Positions 1-5,366 of a stretch of 13,188 bases of DNA are shown here, one piece after another. Source of the stretch: Clostridiaceae bacterium (GTDB lineage Bacteria > Bacillota > Clostridia > Oscillospirales > Butyricicoccaceae); the NCBI GenBank assembly GCA_018383195.1, contig JAGZOP010000056.1, positions 1 to 13,188 of the forward strand, given 5' to 3'. How positions within the stretch are numbered: the stretch's first letter is position 1; each line of letters opens with the position of its first letter. The position numbers and the translations under genes are program-made. The notes beneath the pieces are model-generated. The model did not search any database. It saw only the letters and a list, made by a program, of their open reading frames with translations, and was not told the origin of the DNA.

Positions 1-348
1 TTCCGGCCACTCATCTCCGTCACAACGGCTGATGAAGTCATAGTGCAGGCTCTCAAAATAGTCGTTGGGATAGGATTCACCGTCCTGATGAAGCTCCAAG
101 CCATCCAAGTCCATCATTTTATTGATATAAGCAAGGGTAGTATGGATACCCGCAATATGTTCGTCCTGAAGCATCTCGGCTATTATGCTTTTCTGCTCCA
201 GGGTCAGTGTGGCGAGAAGTTCATTTTTCTCCTTATTGTCCTCCGTCTTGGGGAAACCATCCCCCTTGACCCACCGGGCCGTTATGCTGTCTTTCCGCTC
301 CACAAGACCGTCAATAAATGCTTTATATAGTTCCAGTTCCTTACTCAT
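1..348 (-). CDS. Small hypothetical protein, DUF6547-like, 3' end cut by window
   Basis: At least 116 codons are open from the ATG at 348-346 to the window edge; no stop is reached, so the gene is partial at its C-terminus. A clear GGAGG lies 7 nt before the ATG. The start reads MSKELELYKAFIDGLVERKD, and the protein is acidic and soluble with no signal peptide or membrane segment. Other visible stretches are ITARWVKGDGFPKTEDN and a terminal FISRCDGDEWPE, which probably lies close to the natural end. The pattern resembles the family I remember as DUF6547, a small protein of unknown function from Firmicutes; this name is from memory only. It follows the decayed gene at 385-870 by 36 nt and is probably the next immunity-type cassette in the array. 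Confidence 0.75.
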   Translation of the reverse strand, partial: MSKELELYKAFIDGLVERKDSITARWVKGDGFPKTEDNKEKNELLATLTLEQKSIIAEMLQDEHIAGIHTTLAYINKMMDLDGLELHQDGESYPNDYFESLHYDFISRCDGDEWPE

Positions 349-384
349 GTTAAATCCTCCATTCCCAAGTAATTTATTTCCAGA

Positions 385-870
385 TTAAACTCCCATCTTC
401 ACCCGGATGATAGGCCGATAAAAGTCATAATCTCCGTTTCGTTCATTGTCCTCCTACACTTCCGGCTTACAGTGGGGCGAACAGGGCAGGAAACCGAGAA
501 ATGGGCCCAGCCTGCCAGCATGGGGCCGATGGCCACTTGCCGGACGGGAGCCATGCTCTCTCCAATGAGTTCTGCCGGGTCCTGCTCCATTTCCCATTCC
601 CGGAACAGATACTCCAATTCCTCCCGGCTCTCCTGATTCAGTCCCATGGGCAAACTGCTCCCAGCCCAGCGTGATGGTATCGCCGGGGACAAAGACGAAC
701 TCCCGGCCATCCTTCTCGAAGATGCCGGTGGTGCAGCTCTGGCCCCAGCGGTCAAAGGTATGTAGACCGAAAAAAGTCATAGTATAACGAACAGCCAGGC
801 TTTCCATCAGTGCCTGCTTCTCGGTGGTTTCCATTTGAGCGAATTGCGAGCGGTATAAATTTTTGTTCAC
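385..870 (-). pseudogene. Internally deleted, frameshifted remnant (SUMF1/FGE-like, tentative)
   Basis: Coding-like sequence runs through three segments. Frame A starts at a GTG (870-868) that overlaps the TGA of the HEAT-like gene as GTGA, with GGAG 7 nt upstream; it reads MNKNLYRSQFAQMETTEKQ and continues to WEQFAHG near 645. The sense then moves by +1 to frame B (NQESREELEYLFREWEMEQD through VAIGPMLAG, near 510), and back to frame A (GPFLGFLPCSPHCKPEV). An in-frame TAG at 456-454 interrupts it, after which the same frame continues (NERNGDYDFYRPIIRVKMGV) to TAA at 387-385. From memory, the two ends resemble the termini of a larger Clostridial formylglycine-generating-enzyme-like protein whose catalytic middle would be missing. 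The damage is directly visible; the family name is an inference. Confidence 0.6.
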
Positions 871-1646
871 AGTAGTTCTCCTTCAATCCTTTTTGCGTGT
901 TCCAGCAGATAGCTCCGACCATCCTGCTTGGCCCGTTCCAAGTATTGTGGAAGCAGGTCAGAATGGATGGCATCCAGTGAGACCAGAACGGCGATCCGCT
1001 GGTATTCCTGAAGTTCAGGAGCGTAACAGTTGCACTCCCAAAACAGCGGAGCAAACTGTCCCACACAGTCAGGACGCAGAGCGGGCATCGCCAAAAGCGC
1101 CCGACGGCTCACATATTCATTGGGATCCTTTGCGAAATCCAGAATTATATCCCTGACTTTCTGACTACATGAGCATTCCGGCAGATAGGCGGCAAACTGC
1201 CACTTTGCCTCACTCTCATTGGAGGCTGCGGCCCTGCGGCAGAGGCACTCAAACCATTTGGGATGGGAAGTGGTTTCCTGTATAAATCCCTCCGCTTCGT
1301 TGTCCCTGGCAATCAAATAGACCATCTCATCCAGCAGGACGCTGTCTGACGTTCCCGCATCCATCTGGTTCAATACATGGCAAAAGACATCAAATATATC
1401 ATTCCATGCAGGGTAATCAACCTCCCACATGCCGCCAATCTCCTCGGTGGTTTTTCCGGGATAAGTGATTTCCTGCCACTGATGAAATTTTTCTGCCTGC
1501 TCCAGCAGGCATTCCCTGATGCCCTTTGCCATACGCTTACCCCACGATTCTCTGCACAGTTTTCCCAGTTCCAATGCCTGTTCCACAAGGCTCAGGAGCA
1601 GGCTGGAAAAGCTCTCTGCGATCTCCTCCAAAATCGGCCTAGTCAC
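867..1646 (-). CDS. HEAT-like all-helical hypothetical protein
   Basis: This is a 259-residue protein from GTG 1646-1644, preceded by GGGGG at about 7 nt. An alternative GTG at 1703-1701 has GGAGG at 5 nt and overlaps the previous stop as GTGA, giving 278 residues. I prefer 1646 because the first 19 residues of the longer form overlap a better coding signal in another frame. The product is soluble, rich in Leu, Glu, Ala and Cys, and appears to be alpha-helical hairpins, e.g. VRDIILDFAKDPNEYVSRRA and LVSLDAIHSDLLPQYLERAK, typical of HEAT or ARM-type repeats in the C-terminal half. No catalytic motif is visible. Its stop overlaps the start of the decayed gene downstream. A role as a protein-binding immunity factor is inferred from context only. 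Confidence 0.8.
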   Translation of the reverse strand: MTRPILEEIAESFSSLLLSLVEQALELGKLCRESWGKRMAKGIRECLLEQAEKFHQWQEITYPGKTTEEIGGMWEVDYPAWNDIFDVFCHVLNQMDAGTSDSVLLDEMVYLIARDNEAEGFIQETTSHPKWFECLCRRAAASNESEAKWQFAAYLPECSCSQKVRDIILDFAKDPNEYVSRRALLAMPALRPDCVGQFAPLFWECNCYAPELQEYQRIAVLVSLDAIHSDLLPQYLERAKQDGRSYLLEHAKRIEGELL

Positions 1647-1728
1647 AATTATACCCCCGGACTCTGCCGCTCTCCAAGTCAAGAAATACGATACTCCCGT
1701 CACCCAATCCTCCGACTGGAAAGGCGGG
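1639..1728 (-). pseudogene. Frameshifted C-terminal tail of the 1700-1990 gene or of a lost gene
   Basis: In the +1 frame relative to the 1990-1700 gene, a short protein-like stretch reads through to TAG 1641-1639 and contains FPVGGLGDGSIVFLDLESG followed by RVRGYNCD. Hydrophobic/acidic alternation and a DG...LDLESG turn resemble the beta-strand tail of SMI1/KNR4-like or similar immunity proteins. A single extra base in the C4 run at 1726-1729 would account for the loss of frame. It could instead be the 3' scar of a separate deleted gene. Its stop overlaps the GTG at 1646 by 8 nt, which supports 1646 as the ancestral start of the HEAT-like gene. Confidence 0.45.
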
Positions 1729-1990
1729 GCCGTGGTTCCTTTTCTGCAAAGTGAACCGCCTCTGTCAGCAGCACGGGAAGCTGATCCATATCTGCTGTTT
1801 CATACCGCTTGACCGGATGCGTCCAATCAAAATTCTGAATGATAGAAATGATATACCTGTCCTGATACCAACCCATATCCAACAAAAATCCGTTGGGATA
1901 TTCCACTTGCAGCATATCTTCTTTTTGTGTGTCGTCCAGAAATGTGACTGTTCCAGTGCCAAAATCCACCGTATACCACACTTGAACCAT
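1700..1990 (-). CDS. Small hypothetical protein, probably frameshifted near its end
   Basis: This 96-codon frame starts at ATG 1990 with GAGGGG about 5 nt upstream, immediately after the TAG of the preceding gene. The body is beta-rich and convincing: MVQVWYTVDFGTGTVTFLDD, then YPNGFLLDMGWYQDRYIISI and a helix LPVLLTEAVHFAEKE. No known family is recognised. The final residues (PRPRLSSRRIG) are basic and low in quality compared with the acidic body, while the +1 frame from the C4 run at 1726-1729 gives a well-formed continuation to 1639. The gene therefore probably lost its native end through a one-base insertion, or was fused to the remains of a neighbour. Size, charge and position fit a small cytosolic immunity-type protein, but no function can be assigned. 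Confidence 0.6.
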   Translation of the reverse strand: MVQVWYTVDFGTGTVTFLDDTQKEDMLQVEYPNGFLLDMGWYQDRYIISIIQNFDWTHPVKRYETADMDQLPVLLTEAVHFAEKEPRPRLSSRRIG

Positions 1991-2001
1991 CTTTTCCCCT
2001 C

Positions 2002-2412
2002 CTACAGCCTATCCAGATTTTCTTGTAAATCGCCCTGCATCAAGTGTTGGGCAATGGCTTGGTTCAGTCCCTTATGGGGGTGATCGGCTGCCTGCTCTAC
2101 ATCGTGGAGGCACTCCTCCATCAATACCTCCGGAGAAATGCCTTCCCGTTTGCCATAAAGATGGCCGAAGGCATAGCACATAGACTTGAGAAATCCGAAA
2201 ATATAGTCATGATTTCCTCGCATAATGGGCAGATCATTGAACGAACCCATGCCGCCATAGGCCCGGAGGTGGTGGGCAACCTCCCGCCGTTGGCTCCAGC
2301 CCTCAATATCCCGCTCCAGCCAGTCGATCCAGTTTTCAAATTCAGGGTGATCAGCCAATAAAATTAGGCGCAGACAGGTCAGAGCCTCGGTATAAATATC
2401 TGTCTGTTTCAT
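2002..2412 (-). CDS. DUF6966-like hypothetical protein
   Basis: This gene encodes 136 residues from ATG 2412, which overlaps the upstream stop as TGATG and has AGGAGG 6 nt upstream; translational coupling to the Imm51-like gene is likely. It ends at a TAG (2004-2002) followed directly by the Shine-Dalgarno of the next gene, so TAG is an ordinary stop here. The protein is helical and soluble. Residues 51-60 read AYGGMGSFND, a signature I associate with DUF6966, a family of about 100-140 residues of unknown function found as single genes and in immunity arrays. The N-terminal half (EFENWIDWLERDIEGWSQRR) and a later helix (SPEVLMEECLHDVEQAADHP) fit that family. The family name is from memory. 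Confidence 0.85.
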   Translation of the reverse strand: MKQTDIYTEALTCLRLILLADHPEFENWIDWLERDIEGWSQRREVAHHLRAYGGMGSFNDLPIMRGNHDYIFGFLKSMCYAFGHLYGKREGISPEVLMEECLHDVEQAADHPHKGLNQAIAQHLMQGDLQENLDRL

Positions 2413-3143
2413 CAGAACCCTCCTGATTCTTTTAGCACTCCTTCATAGGTGTGGTTTTCCCAGATAGCCTCAAATTCCGCCTTCTCTATGACGCAGGCGT
2501 GGAACTCCTCGCCCCAGACATGGGCATTCAATTCCTCCACAGTGGGAACGGGCGTGATTTCGATGGCGCCGTCATAAAGGTCAGGGATGTTGCGGGTGTG
2601 GCCGTTCATAAAGATGTCAATGGAGCGGAGGGCCAGCCGCTCCTTTCCTGTCTCAACTTCATAGAGGACTACCGACGGTTCTCCTTCTGGTGCCTCCTCC
2701 CAAAAGAGCTTGATGTACTCGATCACGCCCAGATAGGTCCGCATCGTTTTTTCATCGTCACAGGCTGCCCGGATCATTTTGGCCAGCAGCATCAGGTCAT
2801 CGATGTATTGGGAGTACACGCAGAACACATCCTCGTCGGAGTCGAAGTGAAACAGATCCACACCGCTGTTGTTTTCCTCAAACTCCTGGATCACGCCCCG
2901 GACCAGCCGCTCCCAGTCCTCGCTGCTGCCAGTCAGTCCCAACCGTCGGAATTCCTCTGTCCGGAATCCGTCGCTGATCTTCAGCAGAAGGGAGATCGCA
3001 TAGGAGGGGTGGGGAACGAGAAAGAATGGCGCGATCTGCTCCGGCTTCACCCAAATTTTGAATGGCGGGCGCGGATCAGGTATCCAGGGCAGGATCTCCC
3101 ATTCGTCCTCTGGCCGGTTTCCGTATTGGCAAAGGTCTTTCAT
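2412..3143 (-). CDS. Immunity-type protein, Imm51-like C-terminal region
   Basis: This gene encodes 243 residues from ATG 3143, overlapping the previous stop as ATGA. The stretch from about residue 96 (DLFHFDSDEDVFCVYSQYID) followed by LMLLAKMIRAACDDEKTM is the FDSE-x-x-x-FCxYS plus helix arrangement I associate with Imm51 (PF15595), an immunity family of polymorphic toxin systems. The N-terminal part (WEILPWIPDPRPPFKIWVK) looks like a separate beta-rich module, and the C-terminal 70 residues (NIPDLYDGAIEITPVPTVEE) are acidic and beta-rich. There is no signal peptide or membrane span, so a cytosolic toxin-neutralising role is inferred. It is much longer than a single Imm51 domain, so it may be a fusion. 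The gene is tightly coupled on both sides. Confidence 0.8.
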   Translation of the reverse strand: MKDLCQYGNRPEDEWEILPWIPDPRPPFKIWVKPEQIAPFFLVPHPSYAISLLLKISDGFRTEEFRRLGLTGSSEDWERLVRGVIQEFEENNSGVDLFHFDSDEDVFCVYSQYIDDLMLLAKMIRAACDDEKTMRTYLGVIEYIKLFWEEAPEGEPSVVLYEVETGKERLALRSIDIFMNGHTRNIPDLYDGAIEITPVPTVEELNAHVWGEEFHACVIEKAEFEAIWENHTYEGVLKESGGF

Positions 3144-3445
3144 TGCTTCACCGCCTGTTCAAGTTTCTTTCTGCATTTCTCAACGTGAGCTTGCTTGGCG
3201 GCCATGATCTCCCGTACCGTCTCTGTCTTCATCTGCAATAGAAGCGCGATCTTCTCAACAGGCATCCCGTCCGCTGCCAGCATACAGAGAATTTCCTTCT
3301 GTGCGGAGGCCTTTCCAGCACTAAAACCAGTATCATAGTCGTGAGACAGCAGGGCAAAGAATTTCTCCGGTGTCAGAAAGGAAATCCGTTCCTGCTCCCC
3401 GTGATCGATTCTGCTGCGGAGCATTTCCAGTTCATAAAGTTTCAT
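3140..3445 (-). CDS. Small helical protein resembling the C-terminal tail of Rpn/PD-(D/E)XK proteins
   Basis: I place the start at ATG 3445, which overlaps the TGA of the NADAR gene as ATGA, giving 101 residues (MKLYELEMLRSRIDHGEQER). Longer forms would need a TTG at 3472 inside the NADAR gene. The Shine-Dalgarno is weak (GGGA), so the gene probably depends on coupled re-initiation. Residues SHDYDTGFSAGKASAQKEIL followed by MPVEKIALLLQMKTETVREI resemble the helical C-terminal tail of Rpn-family recombination-promoting nucleases or transposase-like PD-(D/E)XK proteins, a helix plus a helix-turn-helix-like repeat. The nuclease core is absent, so it may be a detached fragment or a regulator. The end is basic (CRKKLEQAVKQ). 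Function unknown. Confidence 0.75.
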   Translation of the reverse strand: MKLYELEMLRSRIDHGEQERISFLTPEKFFALLSHDYDTGFSAGKASAQKEILCMLAADGMPVEKIALLLQMKTETVREIMAAKQAHVEKCRKKLEQAVKQ

Positions 3446-4311
3446 TGTTCCCATACCGTACTCCAATCGCAAAGCATTTCATTCTGTGTTACCCGGCGAA
3501 GCTCGTCCCGCACCTCCATCAACGCAAAGCCCAGCAGGTTTTGTCCACGCCACTGTTTGGGGTCCTGGGCCTCCGGGGTACTGGCCGCAAGGCGGATGCC
3601 CCAGATGTTATCGTAGGGGCTGGCCTCCACCAGCACACTGTCCCCGGTGGAGAGGAGAAACTCCCGCAGATCGCGGTTCTGGCTGAATTTGCACCAGTTG
3701 CCATTCAGCACAATGGTGTATTTGAACTTGTCCCACACCTTCTGGTCAAAGCCCCGCACCTTGCGGCCCAGGGCCTTGATCTGCCTGGGATCACTGCACG
3801 CCAGGATCTCCTTGCGGATCTCCTCGTCGCCAAACAGCTGGGCTTTTCCCGCCATCATATACTGCTCCATGCAGAGATAGGTGTCGGCGATGGACCAGAA
3901 GTCCTCCATCCACCACTGGCTGAGGCAGCTTTTTGTGATACTGCCATCCTCGGCAGACTGATGGCCCCAGAACAGGCACAGTTCCCGCGTTCTCTCAGCA
4001 GAGAACTCCTGCTGGAGCCACTGCCGGGTGTACTTAGGTCTTCCTTCCGGCTGCCACACCTCCACAAAGAAGTCGCCGTCCTCCAGCACCTCGCCATTGT
4101 CCTCGTCATCCCACCAGCCCTTCCAGGTCACCGGCTCGGGAAAGAGGTTGCGGTATTCCGTCCGCTCCTCTGGGGAGAGGGTGTCCAGCCAATCGCCAAA
4201 TCTGTATATGTAATCCTCCCCATAGCCCATGCGCCAGCCAATGGAGTATCGCTCGATCTCCCGGTGGGCCAGCCAAGGGGGAGGCATTATTTTCTTGTCT
4301 TGTAGTGCCAT
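3442..4311 (-). CDS. NADAR (YbiA-like) ADP-ribose N-glycosidase family protein
   Basis: This gene encodes 289 residues from ATG 4311, with AAGGAG about 9 nt upstream. The C-terminal ~175 residues are a clear NADAR domain: LCLFWGHQ (111-118), CMEQYMMAGKAQLF (147-160), LGRKVRGFD (181-189), FKYTIVLNGNWCKFSQN (196-212), LVEASPYDNIWGIRLA (227-242) and WRGQNLLGFALMEVRDEL (254-271). These match the conserved E-Q-Y-M-x-x-x-K-A, E-A-S-P-x-D-x-x-W-G and W-x-G-x-N-x-L-G motifs. NADAR proteins are known to hydrolyse ADP-ribose from modified guanine and can act as antitoxins to DarT-like guanine ADP-ribosyltransferases. The N-terminal ~100 residues, Trp- and Glu-rich (WKGWWDDEDNGEVLEDGDFF), form an extra module of unknown role. 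In this array it most likely serves as an immunity enzyme; that is inference. Confidence 0.92.
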   Translation of the reverse strand: MALQDKKIMPPPWLAHREIERYSIGWRMGYGEDYIYRFGDWLDTLSPEERTEYRNLFPEPVTWKGWWDDEDNGEVLEDGDFFVEVWQPEGRPKYTRQWLQQEFSAERTRELCLFWGHQSAEDGSITKSCLSQWWMEDFWSIADTYLCMEQYMMAGKAQLFGDEEIRKEILACSDPRQIKALGRKVRGFDQKVWDKFKYTIVLNGNWCKFSQNRDLREFLLSTGDSVLVEASPYDNIWGIRLAASTPEAQDPKQWRGQNLLGFALMEVRDELRRVTQNEMLCDWSTVWEQ

Positions 4312-4336
4312 AGGGGGGCTCCTTTTCTGTTAAGTG

Positions 4337-4423
4337 TTATCGCAGTTCTTCTCTCACATCCAGTGGAGCACCGTCCATGGATGTGATCTGTTCCAGCTCT
4401 GTTTCCGTCAGATTTTTGTTCCA
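4337..4423 (-). pseudogene. In-frame coding-like tail after the zinc-ribbon stop codon
   Basis: Immediately past the TGA of the zinc-ribbon gene the same frame stays open for 29 more codons to TAA 4339-4337, reading about GWNKNLTETELEQITSMDG then APLDVREELR. The composition is protein-like (amphipathic, acidic), unlike a spacer. No start codon exists in this frame between the stop and this stretch. It is either the original C-terminus of the zinc-ribbon protein after a nonsense change, or the 3' scar of a deleted gene. The 115-nt gap 4312-4426 holds nothing else except the Shine-Dalgarno of the NADAR gene near 4320. Confidence 0.4.
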
Positions 4424-4426
4424 TCC

Positions 4427-5026
4427 TCATTCCTCCTGCATTTTCTTCAGCAGCTTCACGATCCGCTCCCGGTTCTTTGCGGTTTTCATAAAGGTGGGGA
4501 GATGGTCGGCCTGCGTCTTTTTCGCTCTTCCCATCGGCTTTTCCCGCAGGTCGGCGCTGAGATAGTCGATCAGATAGGCAAGGTGTTCCCGGTTGAGGGC
4601 CCAGACTGGCTTACCCTGAAAGGAGGTCAAAAACCACAGCTCCAGGCCAAAATAAGGTTCTCGTCCATCCTGAATATCAGCAATATAGGAAAAAGCCTCC
4701 GCTGTTTTATGAACTTCTCCCGACATGGTTGTTCCGCAATAGGGGCAGGCCACATGGAGAACGGAAAAGTGCTGCCTTTCCTCCTCTTCAATATCCACCC
4801 GGTAGTATCTTCCACAGTTTTTGCACTGGTTATGGATATCGTAGCGGTAGATCGTCCGGTCACGGGCCTCCTGATGGCCGCAGCTCAGGCACCGGAAATA
4901 GGCGTTGTCGTCATCCGCTGTCACCACACCCGCGCCGTGGCACTTGGGGCATTTCACCTGGATGCCGGAGGTCAGAGCATTGTATGCACTGTATGTAAAG
5001 TAAGGTTCATCAACAATTCGGCTCAT
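4427..5026 (-). CDS. Double zinc-ribbon hypothetical protein
   Basis: I start at ATG 5026 (MSRIVDEPYFTYSAYNALTS), because the AAGGAG that would serve it lies inside the first codons of the longer ATG 5047 form; this gives 199 residues. Two four-cysteine metal sites are visible: C26-x2-C29 with C46-x2-C49 (CPKC...CLSC), and C68-x2-C71 with C94-x2-C97 (CKNC...CPYC), each the layout of a treble-clef/zinc-ribbon pair. The C-terminal half is non-cysteine and helical (LAYLIDYLSADLREKP, then NRERIVKLLKKMQEE). Such ribbons often bind nucleic acid or proteins, but no specific family is recognised. The frame continues in a coding-like way after the TGA stop, so the C-terminus may be shortened. It lies between a 98-aa hypothetical and the NADAR gene. 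Confidence 0.85.
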   Translation of the reverse strand: MSRIVDEPYFTYSAYNALTSGIQVKCPKCHGAGVVTADDDNAYFRCLSCGHQEARDRTIYRYDIHNQCKNCGRYYRVDIEEEERQHFSVLHVACPYCGTTMSGEVHKTAEAFSYIADIQDGREPYFGLELWFLTSFQGKPVWALNREHLAYLIDYLSADLREKPMGRAKKTQADHLPTFMKTAKNRERIVKLLKKMQEE

Positions 5027-5057
5027 GCGCCCGCACACTCCTTTCAAGAAATTGATT

Positions 5058-5354
5058 TCATAGCCGAAACCGGAATGGTTTCAAATCTTTTGTTTTGATT
5101 GTCAGATCCGAAACGCCCTTTTGCAAAACCGTTACCTGTTCCAAATACTCCGCAGGAGCGTGGATCTGCTCCAGATAGCCTATACGGTAACGCTTTTCTG
5201 TGATCCACTGATACAGCACCTCTTTGCTCCCACGCATCCATGCGTCCAGCCGGGCCTTTGTTTCTTCGGGGCTATCGTTGGCTGTTCCATAGCAGGGCAG
5301 GCCATTGGCTTTTAGCCACTTGGTTATTTCCTTGCTGAATTTTGTGCAGCTCAT
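5058..5354 (-). CDS. Hypothetical 98-aa protein
   Basis: The ATG at 5354 follows the previous stop by 12 nt, with AAAGGGG about 6 nt upstream of it. The product is small, helical at first and basic toward the end: MSCTKFSKEITKWLKANGLP, then WMRGSKEVLYQWITEKRYRI and a tail KTKDLKPFRFRL. No transmembrane segment, signal peptide or known motif is seen, and I do not recognise the family. The next gene, the double zinc-ribbon protein, starts 31 nt downstream. Given size and placement it may be another immunity-type cassette, but nothing in the sequence proves this. Confidence 0.75.
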   Translation of the reverse strand: MSCTKFSKEITKWLKANGLPCYGTANDSPEETKARLDAWMRGSKEVLYQWITEKRYRIGYLEQIHAPAEYLEQVTVLQKGVSDLTIKTKDLKPFRFRL

Positions 5355-5366
5355 GTGACACCCCTT

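Noticed and set aside
1640..1690. TATAAT just before GTG 1646 as an internal promoter
   Set aside because: The spacing to any TTGAC-like hexamer is 23 nt and the start would fall on the start codon; the T/A match is better explained by the codons of the frameshifted tail.
1647..1703. 19-residue N-terminal extension of the HEAT-like protein from GTG 1703
   Set aside because: It has an acceptable ribosome site, but the same DNA encodes a better protein-like tail in another frame. I keep it only as an alternative start.
2451..3188. Plus-strand 245-codon frame
   Set aside because: It mirrors the Imm51-like gene in the opposite strand and has no ribosome site or domain; the minus-strand frame carries the FDSDEDVFCVYS-type motif and coupled starts.
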